Source: Staphylococcus sp.
GTDB taxonomy: Bacteria > Bacteroidota > Bacteroidia > Bacteroidales > Muribaculaceae
Length of the DNA: 64,000 nucleotides
NCBI GenBank assembly: GCA_023665865.1
Contig: JAMPDC010000001.1
Location: 959,896-1,023,895, forward strand
Reading direction: 5' to 3'
Positions 55,561-63,946 of this stretch are shown here, piece by piece; the stretch's first letter is position 1; every line of letters begins with the position of its first letter. The translations under genes and the position numbers were made by a program. The notes beneath the pieces were generated by a model. The model worked only from the letters and a program-made list of their open reading frames with translations, did no database searches and was not told the DNA's origin.

Positions 55561-56079
55561 ATGGAATATCTCAAGCAGCGCATCCGCGACGTCTACGATT
55601 TCCCCAAGAAAGGAATCATCTTCCGCGACATCACAACCCTTCTCAAAGATCCCCGTGGCCTCCACATCATCGGTTGGGACCTCTCTCAACTTTACCGCGA
55701 CAAAGGTGTTACTAAAGTTGTAGGCATCGAGTCACGCGGTTTCATCGGCGGCTCAATCCTTGCCTTTGAGCTCGGCGCAGGTTTTGTTCCCGTCCGCAAG
55801 CCCGGCAAACTCCCCGCCGATACAATCAGCGCTTCATACGACAAGGAATATGGCAAGGACGTCATCGAGATTCACCGCGACGCCATCACTCCCGATGACA
55901 TTGTGGTGCTCCACGACGACGTGCTTGCAACCGGTGGAACAATGGCTGCCGCCTATGAGCTCGTGAAGTCGATGAACCCGAAAAAGATCTACATCAACTT
56001 CATCATCGAGCTTGAGGCACTCAACGGCCGCGCCATCCTCCCCGCCGAAGCCGAAGTCACCTCGCTCATTAAGTATTAA
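55561..56079 (+). CDS. apt: Adenine phosphoribosyltransferase
   Basis: 172 residues, purine salvage: adenine plus PRPP to AMP. The PRPP loop VVLHDDVLATGGTMAAA and RGFIGGSILAFELGAG are diagnostic. Follows mnmG and the parS-like site; downstream is a purine-rich tract. Confidence 0.97.
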   Translation: MEYLKQRIRDVYDFPKKGIIFRDITTLLKDPRGLHIIGWDLSQLYRDKGVTKVVGIESRGFIGGSILAFELGAGFVPVRKPGKLPADTISASYDKEYGKDVIEIHRDAITPDDIVVLHDDVLATGGTMAAAYELVKSMNPKKIYINFIIELEALNGRAILPAEAEVTSLIKY

Positions 56080-56084
56080 AATTG

Positions 56085-56212
56085 AGAGCTTACAAAAGAG
56101 CGGAGAATAGATAGCATAAATAGCAAAAACATATAGCAGAAAGCAGAAAATAGAGAGTACAAAAAGAAAAGAGATAACAATAGAGAGCATAAAAGCAAGT
56201 AGAGAATAAATA
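56085..56212 (+). other. Purine-rich tract before the heptamer repeat
   Basis: About 128 bases of A/G-rich DNA with repeated AGAGAG, AGAAA and ATAGAG stretches follow apt. It contains no gene I can see. With the CT-rich repeat that follows, the two halves are strand-asymmetric. Confidence 0.5.
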
Positions 56213-56268
56213 ACTCTCGACTCTCGACTCTCAACTCTCGACTCTCAACTCTCAACTCTCCACTCCCC
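56213..56268 (+). repeat. Perfect tandem heptamer array ACTCTC[GAC], eight units, abutting uvrC
   Basis: Eight consecutive seven-base units (ACTCTCG, ACTCTCG, ACTCTCA, ACTCTCG, ACTCTCA, ACTCTCA, ACTCTCC, ACTCCCC) occupy exactly 56 bases and end at the base before ATG 56269. Confidence 0.95.
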
Positions 56269-58074
56269 ATGTCCAAACACAAAAAATCGGCCTCTCTGAC
56301 CGAGAAAATATCAATCCTTCCCGATACCCCCGGTGTCTACATGTATTACGACGCCGAGGGTACGGTGATTTATGTAGGCAAGGCAAAAAACCTCAAGCGC
56401 CGAGTCAGCTCCTACTTCAACCGTACTCACGACAGCCTCCGTACCAACCTTCTCGTGCGAGCCATCGTCGATATGAGCTACATCGTCGTGCCCACCGAGC
56501 AGGATGCCCTCAACCTCGAGGCCTCGATGATCAAGGAATATCAGCCCCGCTACAACGTCCTCCTAAAAGACGACAAATCCTATCCCTGGATCGTGGTCAC
56601 AAATGAAGACTATCCGCGTGTTTTCATGACCAGGCAGCGCATCAAGGACGGCTCGAAATACTATGGCCCATACACCGACACTGGCTCCGCACGCGCCACT
56701 CTCGAGCTCGTGAAACGTCTCTATTCCATCCGCTCGTGCCGCACCCCGATGACCCCCGAATGGATCCGTGCCGGCAAGGGACGCCTCTGTCTCGACTACC
56801 ATCTCAAACGTTGCAAAGGTTGCTGCACAGGCCTTATCTCACCCGAGGACTACAACCGCGACATCGACAAAGTGCGGGCCATCCTCCGTGGCGAGACCGG
56901 CGAACTCCTCGCATATCTGCGCGAGGAGATGGAGAAACTCGCCGTCGACATGCGCTTCGAGGAAGCCCAGGAGCTGAAGGAGCAATATGACCTCATTAAG
57001 CGCTATCAGGCCAAAAGTGTCATCGTCTCGCAGACCATTGAAGACATCGATGTTTTCGGTATCGACGACGAGGAGACCGACGTCTACATCAACTACATGC
57101 ACGTCCGCCGTGGAGCCGTCGTCAAGTCCGTCACTCTCGAATTCAAGCGCCGCCTCGATGAAACCACCGCACAGCTTCTCGGCTATGCCATGTCTGAGAT
57201 TTCCGAATCGCTCGGAGTGAAATACCGCGAGGTCATAGTGGCCGGAGAGCCCGACGTGGAGATGCCTGATGTGAAGTTTATCATCCCGCAGCGCGGCGAC
57301 AAAGCCAAGCTCCTCGAAGTCTCCGAGAAAAACGCCCGCCAGCATCGTGTCGACAAAATCAAGACCATGGAGAAGCGCAATCCCGAGACGCGCACCGAGC
57401 GCATCCTCCAGCGCATCCAATCCGACTTCCATCTCAGCGAGCTTCCGCACCACATCGAGTGTTTCGACAACTCAAACATCCAGGGCACAAACCCGGTTGC
57501 CTCCTGTGTCGTCTTCAAAGACGCCCGGCCGAGCAAAAAAGACTATCGCCATTTCAACATCAAGACCGTCATCGGACCCGACGATTTCGCATCAATGAAA
57601 GAAGTGCTCACCCGACGCTACACCCGCCTCGTCAACGAAGACCAGCCGCTGCCTCAGCTCATCGTAGTCGACGGTGGCAAGGGCCAGCTCTCAGCCGCCG
57701 TCGAAGCCCTCGACGAGATGGGACTGCGTGGCCGCATCGCAGTTGTCGGCATTGCGAAACGTCTTGAGGAAATCTATTTTCCCGGCGACAGTATTCCCCT
57801 CTACATCGACAAAAACAGCGAGACCCTGCGTGTCATCCAGCAGCTGCGCGACGAGGCCCACCGCTTCGGCATCACCCACCACCGCAACCGCCGGAGCAAG
57901 ACCCAGGCGGTCTCCGAGCTCGACGGCATCAAGGGTGTCGGCGAGAAGACGCGCACAGCTCTCCTCACTCACTTCAAAAGCGTCAAGCGTCTGCGCGAAG
58001 CCGACCTCGATGCCATAGCCGAAATCATCGGTCCGGCAAAAGCCTCGATAGTCTACGCCGCCATCCACGAATAG
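56269..58074 (+). CDS. uvrC: Excinuclease ABC subunit C
   Basis: 601 residues, nucleotide-excision-repair nuclease. GIY-YIG domain (PGVYMYY, VIYVGKAKNLKRR), UvrB-binding UVR segment (DMRFEEAQELKEQYDL), the RNase H-like EndoV domain with IECFDNSNIQG and VVDGGKGQ (catalytic acidics), and a C-terminal helix-hairpin-helix (LDGIKGVGEKT). Starts right after the heptamer array. Complete. Confidence 0.97.
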   Translation: MSKHKKSASLTEKISILPDTPGVYMYYDAEGTVIYVGKAKNLKRRVSSYFNRTHDSLRTNLLVRAIVDMSYIVVPTEQDALNLEASMIKEYQPRYNVLLKDDKSYPWIVVTNEDYPRVFMTRQRIKDGSKYYGPYTDTGSARATLELVKRLYSIRSCRTPMTPEWIRAGKGRLCLDYHLKRCKGCCTGLISPEDYNRDIDKVRAILRGETGELLAYLREEMEKLAVDMRFEEAQELKEQYDLIKRYQAKSVIVSQTIEDIDVFGIDDEETDVYINYMHVRRGAVVKSVTLEFKRRLDETTAQLLGYAMSEISESLGVKYREVIVAGEPDVEMPDVKFIIPQRGDKAKLLEVSEKNARQHRVDKIKTMEKRNPETRTERILQRIQSDFHLSELPHHIECFDNSNIQGTNPVASCVVFKDARPSKKDYRHFNIKTVIGPDDFASMKEVLTRRYTRLVNEDQPLPQLIVVDGGKGQLSAAVEALDEMGLRGRIAVVGIAKRLEEIYFPGDSIPLYIDKNSETLRVIQQLRDEAHRFGITHHRNRRSKTQAVSELDGIKGVGEKTRTALLTHFKSVKRLREADLDAIAEIIGPAKASIVYAAIHE

Positions 58075-58198
58075 GCAAAGTAAAAAAATTTTTTTGCTGC
58101 CGTTTTGCATTATCGCACCTTTCCGGGGCTTCGCGCAGAGTAAATTTGCAGAGTATTTCTAATTCAAATATTCATCAACAAATTTACTCAAACAACCC

Positions 58199-58582
58199 AT
58201 GCTGACACTCCTCATCATCTACTACACGGCCGTGCTTGTCGCCGTCGTAGCCGACCTTGCCAGCGGCCTCCGCAAAGCCCGCATCCGCGGTGAGAAATGC
58301 TCCTCTTCAGGCCTGCGGCGCACGGTCGACAAAATCGGGCGCTACTACATCGCTCTCTTCTCCATGACCGTCATCGACATCATGATCGTCTCGGCCCTCA
58401 ACCATCTCTCGGCCTCCGGCACCGACCTCATCCCGCCTTTCCCATATCTCTCGACTCTGGGAGCCGTGGCCCTTGCGCTCATCGAGCTCAAGAGCATCTT
58501 CGAGAGCGCCGACGAGAAGGGCGACATGCGTCGCACCATCCGTGAGCTCATCAGTCTCCTCACCCGGCTGAAACTGAAATGA
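58199..58582 (+). CDS. Phage-holin-family small membrane protein
   Basis: 127 residues, three TM segments (about 2-22, 50-72, 80-100) and a basic, charged N-terminal loop (ASGLRKARIRGEKCSSSGLRRTVDKIGRYY), the pattern of Bacteroidetes holin-family proteins (Phage_holin_4-like). No prophage genes surround it, so it is probably a domesticated or cell-autonomous membrane-pore gene. A TAAATTTG box lies upstream at 58141 without a -33 box. Confidence 0.8.
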   Translation: MLTLLIIYYTAVLVAVVADLASGLRKARIRGEKCSSSGLRRTVDKIGRYYIALFSMTVIDIMIVSALNHLSASGTDLIPPFPYLSTLGAVALALIELKSIFESADEKGDMRRTIRELISLLTRLKLK

Positions 58583-58600
58583 GCCGCGCCTTCTTTCCTA

Positions 58601-59407
58601 TCATCCCTCAGCCCCGCTGTCGTTCCGGCGGGGGCTGACCTTGTTTAGCTCAACTATTTCTTTAAGACTAACCCCCGGATTTCGGAAACGGTCCCGGCTC
58701 CGTTCGCCCGAAAACCTCACCGCCCCGTTCGGACAGTTGTGGTAACACGCCGTGCAGAGCAGACAATCGTCGCCCCAGAGAGGAAGCCCGTCCTTGAGAT
58801 CGACATTACCTTTGGGGCAGACACTCCCGCAGGTTCCGCACCCGTTGCAGAGACCCGCCTCGACTCTGAAACGTCTGCCTGGATTCTTCACAATTCCAAC
58901 TGAAAAAAACGGGTCGATAATGCGCCCGAACACCCCCGGCTTCTCTACGCTCCTCCTCGCGCTGCTGATGTCGCTTGCGATCTCCAGCAGATGTTCCGGG
59001 ATATGTTTGCGCTTCTGGTCTCTGATCTGTTTCCCTACATTGACGACGGTAAAATTATTGTCGACCATCTTGATGCTCCTGACATAGTCCGGAGAGATGC
59101 CCGCGCCCTTGGCCGCGCTCACGAATTTCCCACAAGCGCATCCGGCCATTTCGCCGTAGGTCAGCACTCCGAAGAAGTATGGAGTCTCAATCCGCACTTC
59201 CCCACGACCGACACGCCCGAAAAAGTCCCTCACAGGCTCAGGGAGCGCCCCGTAGTGTACGGGGCACACGATTCCTATGCCATCCTCATCGGCGACGTCT
59301 TTGAAGCTCTCTGCGAGTGCCGCGTTTATGCTGATGATACGGCCCGGTCCGAGTGATTTTGCGACATGGAGCGAATTGCCCGTCGCTGTGAAGCAGATTA
59401 TTGTCAT
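58601..59407 (-). CDS. EFR1-family ferrodoxin (flavodoxin domain plus two [4Fe-4S])
   Basis: 268 residues. The N-terminal flavodoxin-like domain (MTIICFTATGNSLHVAKSL) binds FMN; two ferredoxin motifs follow, CNGCGTCGSVCPKGN and CLLCTACYHNCPNGAV, each with four Cys for a [4Fe-4S] cluster. A predicted electron carrier of Clostridia and Bacteroidales; partner unknown. It lies alone on the minus strand, convergent with the holin gene. Confidence 0.9.
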   Translation of the reverse strand: MTIICFTATGNSLHVAKSLGPGRIISINAALAESFKDVADEDGIGIVCPVHYGALPEPVRDFFGRVGRGEVRIETPYFFGVLTYGEMAGCACGKFVSAAKGAGISPDYVRSIKMVDNNFTVVNVGKQIRDQKRKHIPEHLLEIASDISSARRSVEKPGVFGRIIDPFFSVGIVKNPGRRFRVEAGLCNGCGTCGSVCPKGNVDLKDGLPLWGDDCLLCTACYHNCPNGAVRFSGERSRDRFRNPGVSLKEIVELNKVSPRRNDSGAEG

Positions 59408-59487
59408 CGTTCTTTCCTGTTTTTCTTGTTTGGGGACGTAAAGTTACGAAAAATTGTCCCTATCTTCTCCTTATGCCCGCGGAAAGC

Positions 59488-59518
59488 TTGTAAACATTGT
59501 TGGATTTCAGTATCTTTG
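59488..59518 (+). promoter_or_regulatory. Promoter of the T9SS-tail protein and deacetylase genes
   Basis: TTG (59488-59490), 20-base spacer, TATCTTTG (59511-59518). Confidence 0.72.
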
Positions 59519-59589
59519 CAACAATCGTATCACACGCTACACAGGCATAAAAACCATTTCTCACATTTACTATCGAAAAAAATCCGAAT

Positions 59590-60069
59590 ATGAAATCATA
59601 TCTCTCCCCCTTACTGTCCGCGCTGCTGCTGACTCCGGCCTCGATGTTGGCTGACGGCAACACCGTCTGGTGTCTCGTCGCCGACAGACAGACCATCGTA
59701 CCTCTGTCTGAGGTGCAGTGTCTGCTCACCACCGATGCCTCCGACCGCATGTCGGTGCTCACCTCCGGAACCACCCTCACCGGCGTCGGGCGTGTCACCT
59801 TCCGCAGCGTCCCTGTCAGCGGACTCTCCACCCCCTCTGTCTCCATCCCGGGAGAACCTGACGTGATCGTCGGGAGCGACCGTCTGACCGTCACAGGCCT
59901 CGACCGTGCAGTCGGCCCTGTGCTCGTCCGAGCCCTCGATGGCACCATCCTCCGCTCGGTCGGAAACCCCACCGGAGCCTCAGTCATCGAAGTGCCCATT
60001 ACCACTCTTCCCACTGGCGTCTACATCCTGTCAGTCGGCGGTCGCGCGGTGAAATTTGCTAAAAAGTAA
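59590..60069 (+). CDS. Small secreted protein with type IX secretion-like C-terminal tail
   Basis: 159 residues with a signal peptide (to about residue 21). The middle is strand-rich with no known family (VWCLVADRQTIVPLSEVQCLLTT). The last 70 residues (VRALDGTILRSVGNPTG, TTLPTGVYILSVGGRAVKFAKK) match the Por-secretion tail pattern of T9SS cargo. Whether the strain has a full T9SS cannot be seen here. It precedes the polysaccharide deacetylase by 36 bases. Confidence 0.7.
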   Translation: MKSYLSPLLSALLLTPASMLADGNTVWCLVADRQTIVPLSEVQCLLTTDASDRMSVLTSGTTLTGVGRVTFRSVPVSGLSTPSVSIPGEPDVIVGSDRLTVTGLDRAVGPVLVRALDGTILRSVGNPTGASVIEVPITTLPTGVYILSVGGRAVKFAKK

Positions 60070-60105
60070 TCTCTCTTCTCTCTTCCCAACCTCCCCCATC
60101 CACCC

Positions 60106-62130
60106 ATGAAACTAAAAACGACTTTACTAACTAATATAATTGCGCTTGCAGCTCTCTCAGCTGCCGCACAATTCTCCGTAACGCTCACCGACGGAGCAGG
60201 GCGTCTACCCCTCACCGACGCCACTGTCGAGCCATCCGATGCAGCCGCCTCCGGCTTCACCATCGGCGGGATCGATGTCGCCTCCATATCCGAGATCGCA
60301 GCCTCAGCTCTCGCTCAGGAACCACAGGGATCAGTCATCACCGATCTTCCCGCGGCTGAGAAACCGGTAGCCATCCTTGATCTTACCGGACGCAACAAGG
60401 AGCGTGAATCCTCCACCCGCAATCTCTATTCGAGCGAATACATGCTCGAGGTGGCCGGCCTCCCCTTCTTCACCACAAGCTCTCTCGACGAGGCTGTCAC
60501 CGGAAGCTCGATGATACTCCTCTCGTCCCCCTGGCTCAACGGATCGACCAAGACCTTTACTCCGGAAGAGGCGCAGCGTCTCGCCGACTATGTTTCAGCC
60601 GGAGGCCTCATCGTCTCACCCCTCATCGACGGCTCGCTCACTCCCGAAATGGAAACCATCTTCGGCATCTCGGCGCGCACCTCGACCACGAAAACAAATC
60701 TCTTTCTCGACTGGGTCGACGAGTCATATCCCGAACTCGTCTATATTGACGAGCCCGAAGAGACCACCACGCGTCTCGGCTCCATCCGCACGAGTGTCCT
60801 CACTCCCTCCACCGCCGTCCCGTTCGCCTACTTCGGCGATGCCCACGACGGCTCCGCCACTACCGGCAAGGTTGCAGTCGTCAAAAACACCCTCGGCTCC
60901 GGCGCGGCCTATCTCTTTTCGTTCAGTTGGTCTGACGTCATCCAGCGTCCGCAGCTCAACAAAGACAGCGGTGGGTCGCGGGGCACCAACAACACCTTCG
61001 AACCCTCGGCCGACATGGTCCCGCTCTTCCTCCGCGCAGCCCACGCTGCAAACCGGACTTTGAGTGCATGGAAATTCACCGTCCCCGACGGCTACAGTTC
61101 TGTCCTCATCCCGACCCACGACTGCGACTCCCGCACGGCCTTCGACGAGATGTTCTATCTCTCCGACTATGAAAAGGAACTCGGTTTCAGCTGCCACTAT
61201 TTTCTCACCGTCCACTATTTCCGTCAGAAGGGCTACCTCTCGGCGTTCTACAATGACGAGACCATACCCCTCGCCCGCAAACTTATCGAGCAGGGCCACA
61301 CCGTCGGCTCTCACTCCATCTGCCATTTCCCCGACTTCCACATCTCCTCCCGTTTCCCCATGACCGAATACACCGAGGAGGAATATGCAGCCTACGCCAC
61401 CCACGACATGGACACAGGCATCTCCACCGGCTCCACCTGGGCCGAGTTGGTGCTCTCCAAGCGCATCCTGGAGCGCGACCTCGCCAACAATGTGCGCTCC
61501 TTCCGCTCGGGCCATCTCTGTGTCAACGACAACATGCCCCTCGCCCACAAGATCGCGGACTACGAGTTTTCGTCCTGCTACGCCGCCCCCGACCTCCTCA
61601 GCCAGTTTCCCTTCATCCAGCGCATGAACAACAACTGGGAGGGCGAGCCGACGGGGACACTCCAGATTCCACTCCATTTCTCCGACGTCTTCTCCTCCGA
61701 CAAGATGACCGAGGAAAACTGGGCTGAGAAACCTGCCGTCTGGCTCAGACTTTTCGACAAACTGAAGGGCAACTATGCCTCATCAGTCATCCTCATCCAT
61801 CCCAACCGCGAGTGGAAGATGCTTGCCGAAAAGATGCTTGTCGAGAGCCTTGACCTCGGTGAGTGCAGTCTCTTCAACTTCGAGGACTACGGTGACTTCT
61901 GGATCAACCGCCGCGACTTCAGTTTCACTGTCCACCATTCACCCGCCGATGGCAAGGTCACAGTCCGTGCGGCTTCGGCCGACATCGAGGCCAACCCCCA
62001 CCTCGGAATATTTGTCGAGTATAACTCCTCCCGTCCCCTCGAAAGCATCACGCTTGTCGACGAGACCGGCACCGTCCGCCCATCCCGCATCCGCCGCATC
62101 TCCGACACGCAATACATCCTGTTGATTTAG
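60106..62130 (+). CDS. Secreted polysaccharide-deacetylase-domain protein with N-terminal GATase-like part
   Basis: 674 residues with a signal peptide (to about residue 21). Residues about 85-310 contain VAILDLTGRN and EEAQRLADYVSAGGLIVSPLI, like the DUF4350/class I GATase-type fold of periplasmic proteins. The C-terminal half has NodB-type motifs: PTHDCDSRTAFDEMF (metal Asp), GHTVGSHSICHFPDF (HSxxxH), and FRSGHLCVND (Arg). Probably removes acetyl groups from a cell-surface or gut polysaccharide. A short beta-sandwich tail ends the protein. Part of an operon with the T9SS-tail gene. Confidence 0.85.
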   Translation: MKLKTTLLTNIIALAALSAAAQFSVTLTDGAGRLPLTDATVEPSDAAASGFTIGGIDVASISEIAASALAQEPQGSVITDLPAAEKPVAILDLTGRNKERESSTRNLYSSEYMLEVAGLPFFTTSSLDEAVTGSSMILLSSPWLNGSTKTFTPEEAQRLADYVSAGGLIVSPLIDGSLTPEMETIFGISARTSTTKTNLFLDWVDESYPELVYIDEPEETTTRLGSIRTSVLTPSTAVPFAYFGDAHDGSATTGKVAVVKNTLGSGAAYLFSFSWSDVIQRPQLNKDSGGSRGTNNTFEPSADMVPLFLRAAHAANRTLSAWKFTVPDGYSSVLIPTHDCDSRTAFDEMFYLSDYEKELGFSCHYFLTVHYFRQKGYLSAFYNDETIPLARKLIEQGHTVGSHSICHFPDFHISSRFPMTEYTEEEYAAYATHDMDTGISTGSTWAELVLSKRILERDLANNVRSFRSGHLCVNDNMPLAHKIADYEFSSCYAAPDLLSQFPFIQRMNNNWEGEPTGTLQIPLHFSDVFSSDKMTEENWAEKPAVWLRLFDKLKGNYASSVILIHPNREWKMLAEKMLVESLDLGECSLFNFEDYGDFWINRRDFSFTVHHSPADGKVTVRAASADIEANPHLGIFVEYNSSRPLESITLVDETGTVRPSRIRRISDTQYILLI

Positions 62131-62148
62131 AAACTTTTAATCAGTCTG

Positions 62149-62180
62149 TTTGTTAGTGTGATACAAATGCACTACTTTTG
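62149..62180 (+). promoter_or_regulatory. Promoter of the YafQ toxin-antitoxin pair
   Basis: TTTG (62149-62152), 20-base spacer, TACTTTTG (62173-62180), 20 bases before ATG 62201. Confidence 0.8.
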
Positions 62181-62183
62181 TAT
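62161..62183. promoter_or_regulatory. Operator candidate, inverted repeat over the TA promoter
   Basis: ATACAAA (62161-62167), 9 bases, TTTGTAT (62177-62183). It covers the -7 box, a natural site for autorepression by the antitoxin; inferred. Confidence 0.5.
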
Positions 62184-62200
62184 TCTAAAATAATACTGAT

Positions 62201-62446
62201 ATGTCAACAGCAATCCCACGTACACAGACATCATTTCGTCTTAGTAGCGAATTGATTGATAAGCTTCGTCTGGAAGCAAAAAAGCACAACCGCAGTCTTA
62301 ACAATCTCGTTGAGAGTGTACTCATGGCTTTCGTTGCAAATAGACCTAATGAGACTACACTCGCAGCGATGAAGGAAGCTGAGAATCACGAAAATCTTGA
62401 GACCTTGGATCTCGCTGATTTCCGCAATTTTGTCGAGTCGTTATGA
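62201..62446 (+). CDS. Ribbon-helix-helix antitoxin (Arc/RelB-DinJ-like)
   Basis: 81 residues. The RHH start PRTQTSFRLSSELIDKLRLEAKKHNRSLNNLVESVL is clear; the acidic C-terminus would wrap around the toxin. Its stop overlaps the toxin ATG (ATGA at 62443-62446). Represses its own promoter by analogy with the family. Confidence 0.88.
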   Translation: MSTAIPRTQTSFRLSSELIDKLRLEAKKHNRSLNNLVESVLMAFVANRPNETTLAAMKEAENHENLETLDLADFRNFVESL

Positions 62447-62712
62447 AGACGCTCAAGCTGACAAGCCAGTTTAAAAAAGATCTTAAAAGATATAAACGTA
62501 AACAGGCTGAGCTCGACGCGGTAGAAACCGTGTTGGGGTATCTTATGCGTGGCGAAGAAGTTCCATTGGAATATCGTCCTCATTTGCTTACGGGCAATTA
62601 TAAGGGTCACATGGAATGTCATGTCAAGAATGACCTGCTTTTAATCTGGATTGATCACGAAACTAATACGATAGTTTTAGTCCGTTTGGGCACACATTCA
62701 GAACTCTTTTGA
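62443..62712 (+). CDS. YafQ-family mRNA interferase toxin
   Basis: 89 residues, RelE superfamily. Residues that match YafQ catalytic positions: His47, His60 (MECHV), Asp64, His85 (LGTHSELF) and Phe89. It cuts mRNA on the ribosome when freed from its antitoxin. The GC is lower than the chromosome average. The MFS gene begins 8 bases downstream. Confidence 0.88.
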   Translation: MKTLKLTSQFKKDLKRYKRKQAELDAVETVLGYLMRGEEVPLEYRPHLLTGNYKGHMECHVKNDLLLIWIDHETNTIVLVRLGTHSELF

Positions 62713-62719
62713 ACGTTAG

Positions 62720-63898
62720 ATGATTTATATGAAACGTTACCTACCCCTGGTCCTCCTCACGATCGCCGGCTTCACCTTCAACACTTCCGAACTGACCCCG
62801 ATCGGTCTGCTCAGTGACATAGCTTACGACTTCCATACCACCGAGGCCCATGCCGGACTTCTAATCACCATCTACGCCTGGGTTGTGGCGCTCTGCTCCC
62901 TGCCGCTCATGCTATGGTGCGCGCGCATGGATTTCCGCCGGCTCCTGCTCATTGTCGTCAGCGTCTTTTTTGTAAGCCACATCGCCTCCGTGCTCGCAAC
63001 GGGTTTCTGGACTCTTGTGGCCTCGCGCATTGGCGTGGCCCTCGCCCATTCCATCTTCTGGTCGATCGCTCCGACGATGGGAGTGGCCGTGAGTCCTGAC
63101 GGACGCCGCTCGACGGCTCTCAGCGCCCTTGTGGCCGGTGGTGGCATCGCTCTTGTCGCCGGACTTCCTCTTGGCCGTGTCCTCGGTCTCCTCGCCGGGT
63201 GGCGTGTCACCTTCGGTGCTCTCGGCATCCTTGCGTTTCTGACCCTTGTCGGGCTCTACTTTTTCTTCCCCGCGCTCCCGCGCAGCGGTCAGAATGAATC
63301 GCGCCGCCACATCCTGAAAGACGTCGTGACCTCGCGCCCGCTGCTTATGATCTATTTCATCACGGCTGTCATCGTCACGGGCCATTACACCGGCTACAGC
63401 TATGTGGAACCATTCATGGATCGCATACTCCACATCGAAGCCAAGGCGATCACCTTCACGCTTTGTCTCTTCGGCGTGGCCGGACTCCTCGGCAGCTTCC
63501 TGATGACGCGTTATTTCCCACGCCATCCGCGCGCCATCATCTCAGCCGCCTGCCTGTCGCTTCCGCTCATCATGCTGCTTCTCCTTCCCGGTGCGCGGCT
63601 TGGCATCGTCGTGCTCGGGCTTCTCTGCATCCTATGGGGCCTTGCCATGACGGTCTATAACATATCTTTCCAGAACGAGATCATTGTCCTCGCTCCTGAA
63701 AATTCGGCGGTTGCCATGAGCATCTATTCCGGCATCTTCAATCTCGGCATCGGCGCCGGTGCCTTTGTCGGAGGTATAGTCTGCGACCATGGGATGATGG
63801 CCGATATCGGCTACATCGGGGGCACCATAGCTCTCGCTGCCGCAATCTACGCCCTGTTCCGCTACCTTCCGTTCCGCAAACGCTCCGGAATTGCATGA
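62720..63898 (+). CDS. MFS transporter, sugar-efflux type (SotB/AraJ-like)
   Basis: 392 residues, about 12 TM segments. Start MIYMKRYLPLVLLTIAGFTFNTSELTPIGLLSDIA matches the SotB/SetA group of sugar and drug exporters; GWRVTFGALGILAFL and the loop SRPLLMIYFITAVIVTGHYTGYSYVEPF are typical. A second Met at 62729 is possible. Substrate unknown. It directly follows the toxin gene, but its GC and codon use match the chromosome. Its stop lies inside the tRNA terminator. Confidence 0.9.
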   Translation: MIYMKRYLPLVLLTIAGFTFNTSELTPIGLLSDIAYDFHTTEAHAGLLITIYAWVVALCSLPLMLWCARMDFRRLLLIVVSVFFVSHIASVLATGFWTLVASRIGVALAHSIFWSIAPTMGVAVSPDGRRSTALSALVAGGGIALVAGLPLGRVLGLLAGWRVTFGALGILAFLTLVGLYFFFPALPRSGQNESRRHILKDVVTSRPLLMIYFITAVIVTGHYTGYSYVEPFMDRILHIEAKAITFTLCLFGVAGLLGSFLMTRYFPRHPRAIISAACLSLPLIMLLLLPGARLGIVVLGLLCILWGLAMTVYNISFQNEIIVLAPENSAVAMSIYSGIFNLGIGAGAFVGGIVCDHGMMADIGYIGGTIALAAAIYALFRYLPFRKRSGIA

Positions 63899-63937
63899 AA
63901 AAAACAGGGACGGAAAGATTTCTCTATTCCGTCCCTG
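63896..63937 (-). terminator. Terminator of tRNA-Pro, overlapping the MFS stop
   Basis: CAGGGACGGA (63905-63914) pairs with TCCGTCCCTG (63928-63937); on the minus strand seven T follow. Confidence 0.85.
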
Positions 63938-63946
63938 AACCAATCG

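Noticed and set aside
58199-58582. Prophage remnant around the holin gene
   Set aside because: No integrase, portal, terminase or lysozyme gene is near; neighbours are chromosomal.
60724-61677. Minus-strand open frame of about 317 codons over the deacetylase gene
   Set aside because: Antisense shadow with Val/Gly/Asp-rich content; the plus strand has NodB motifs.
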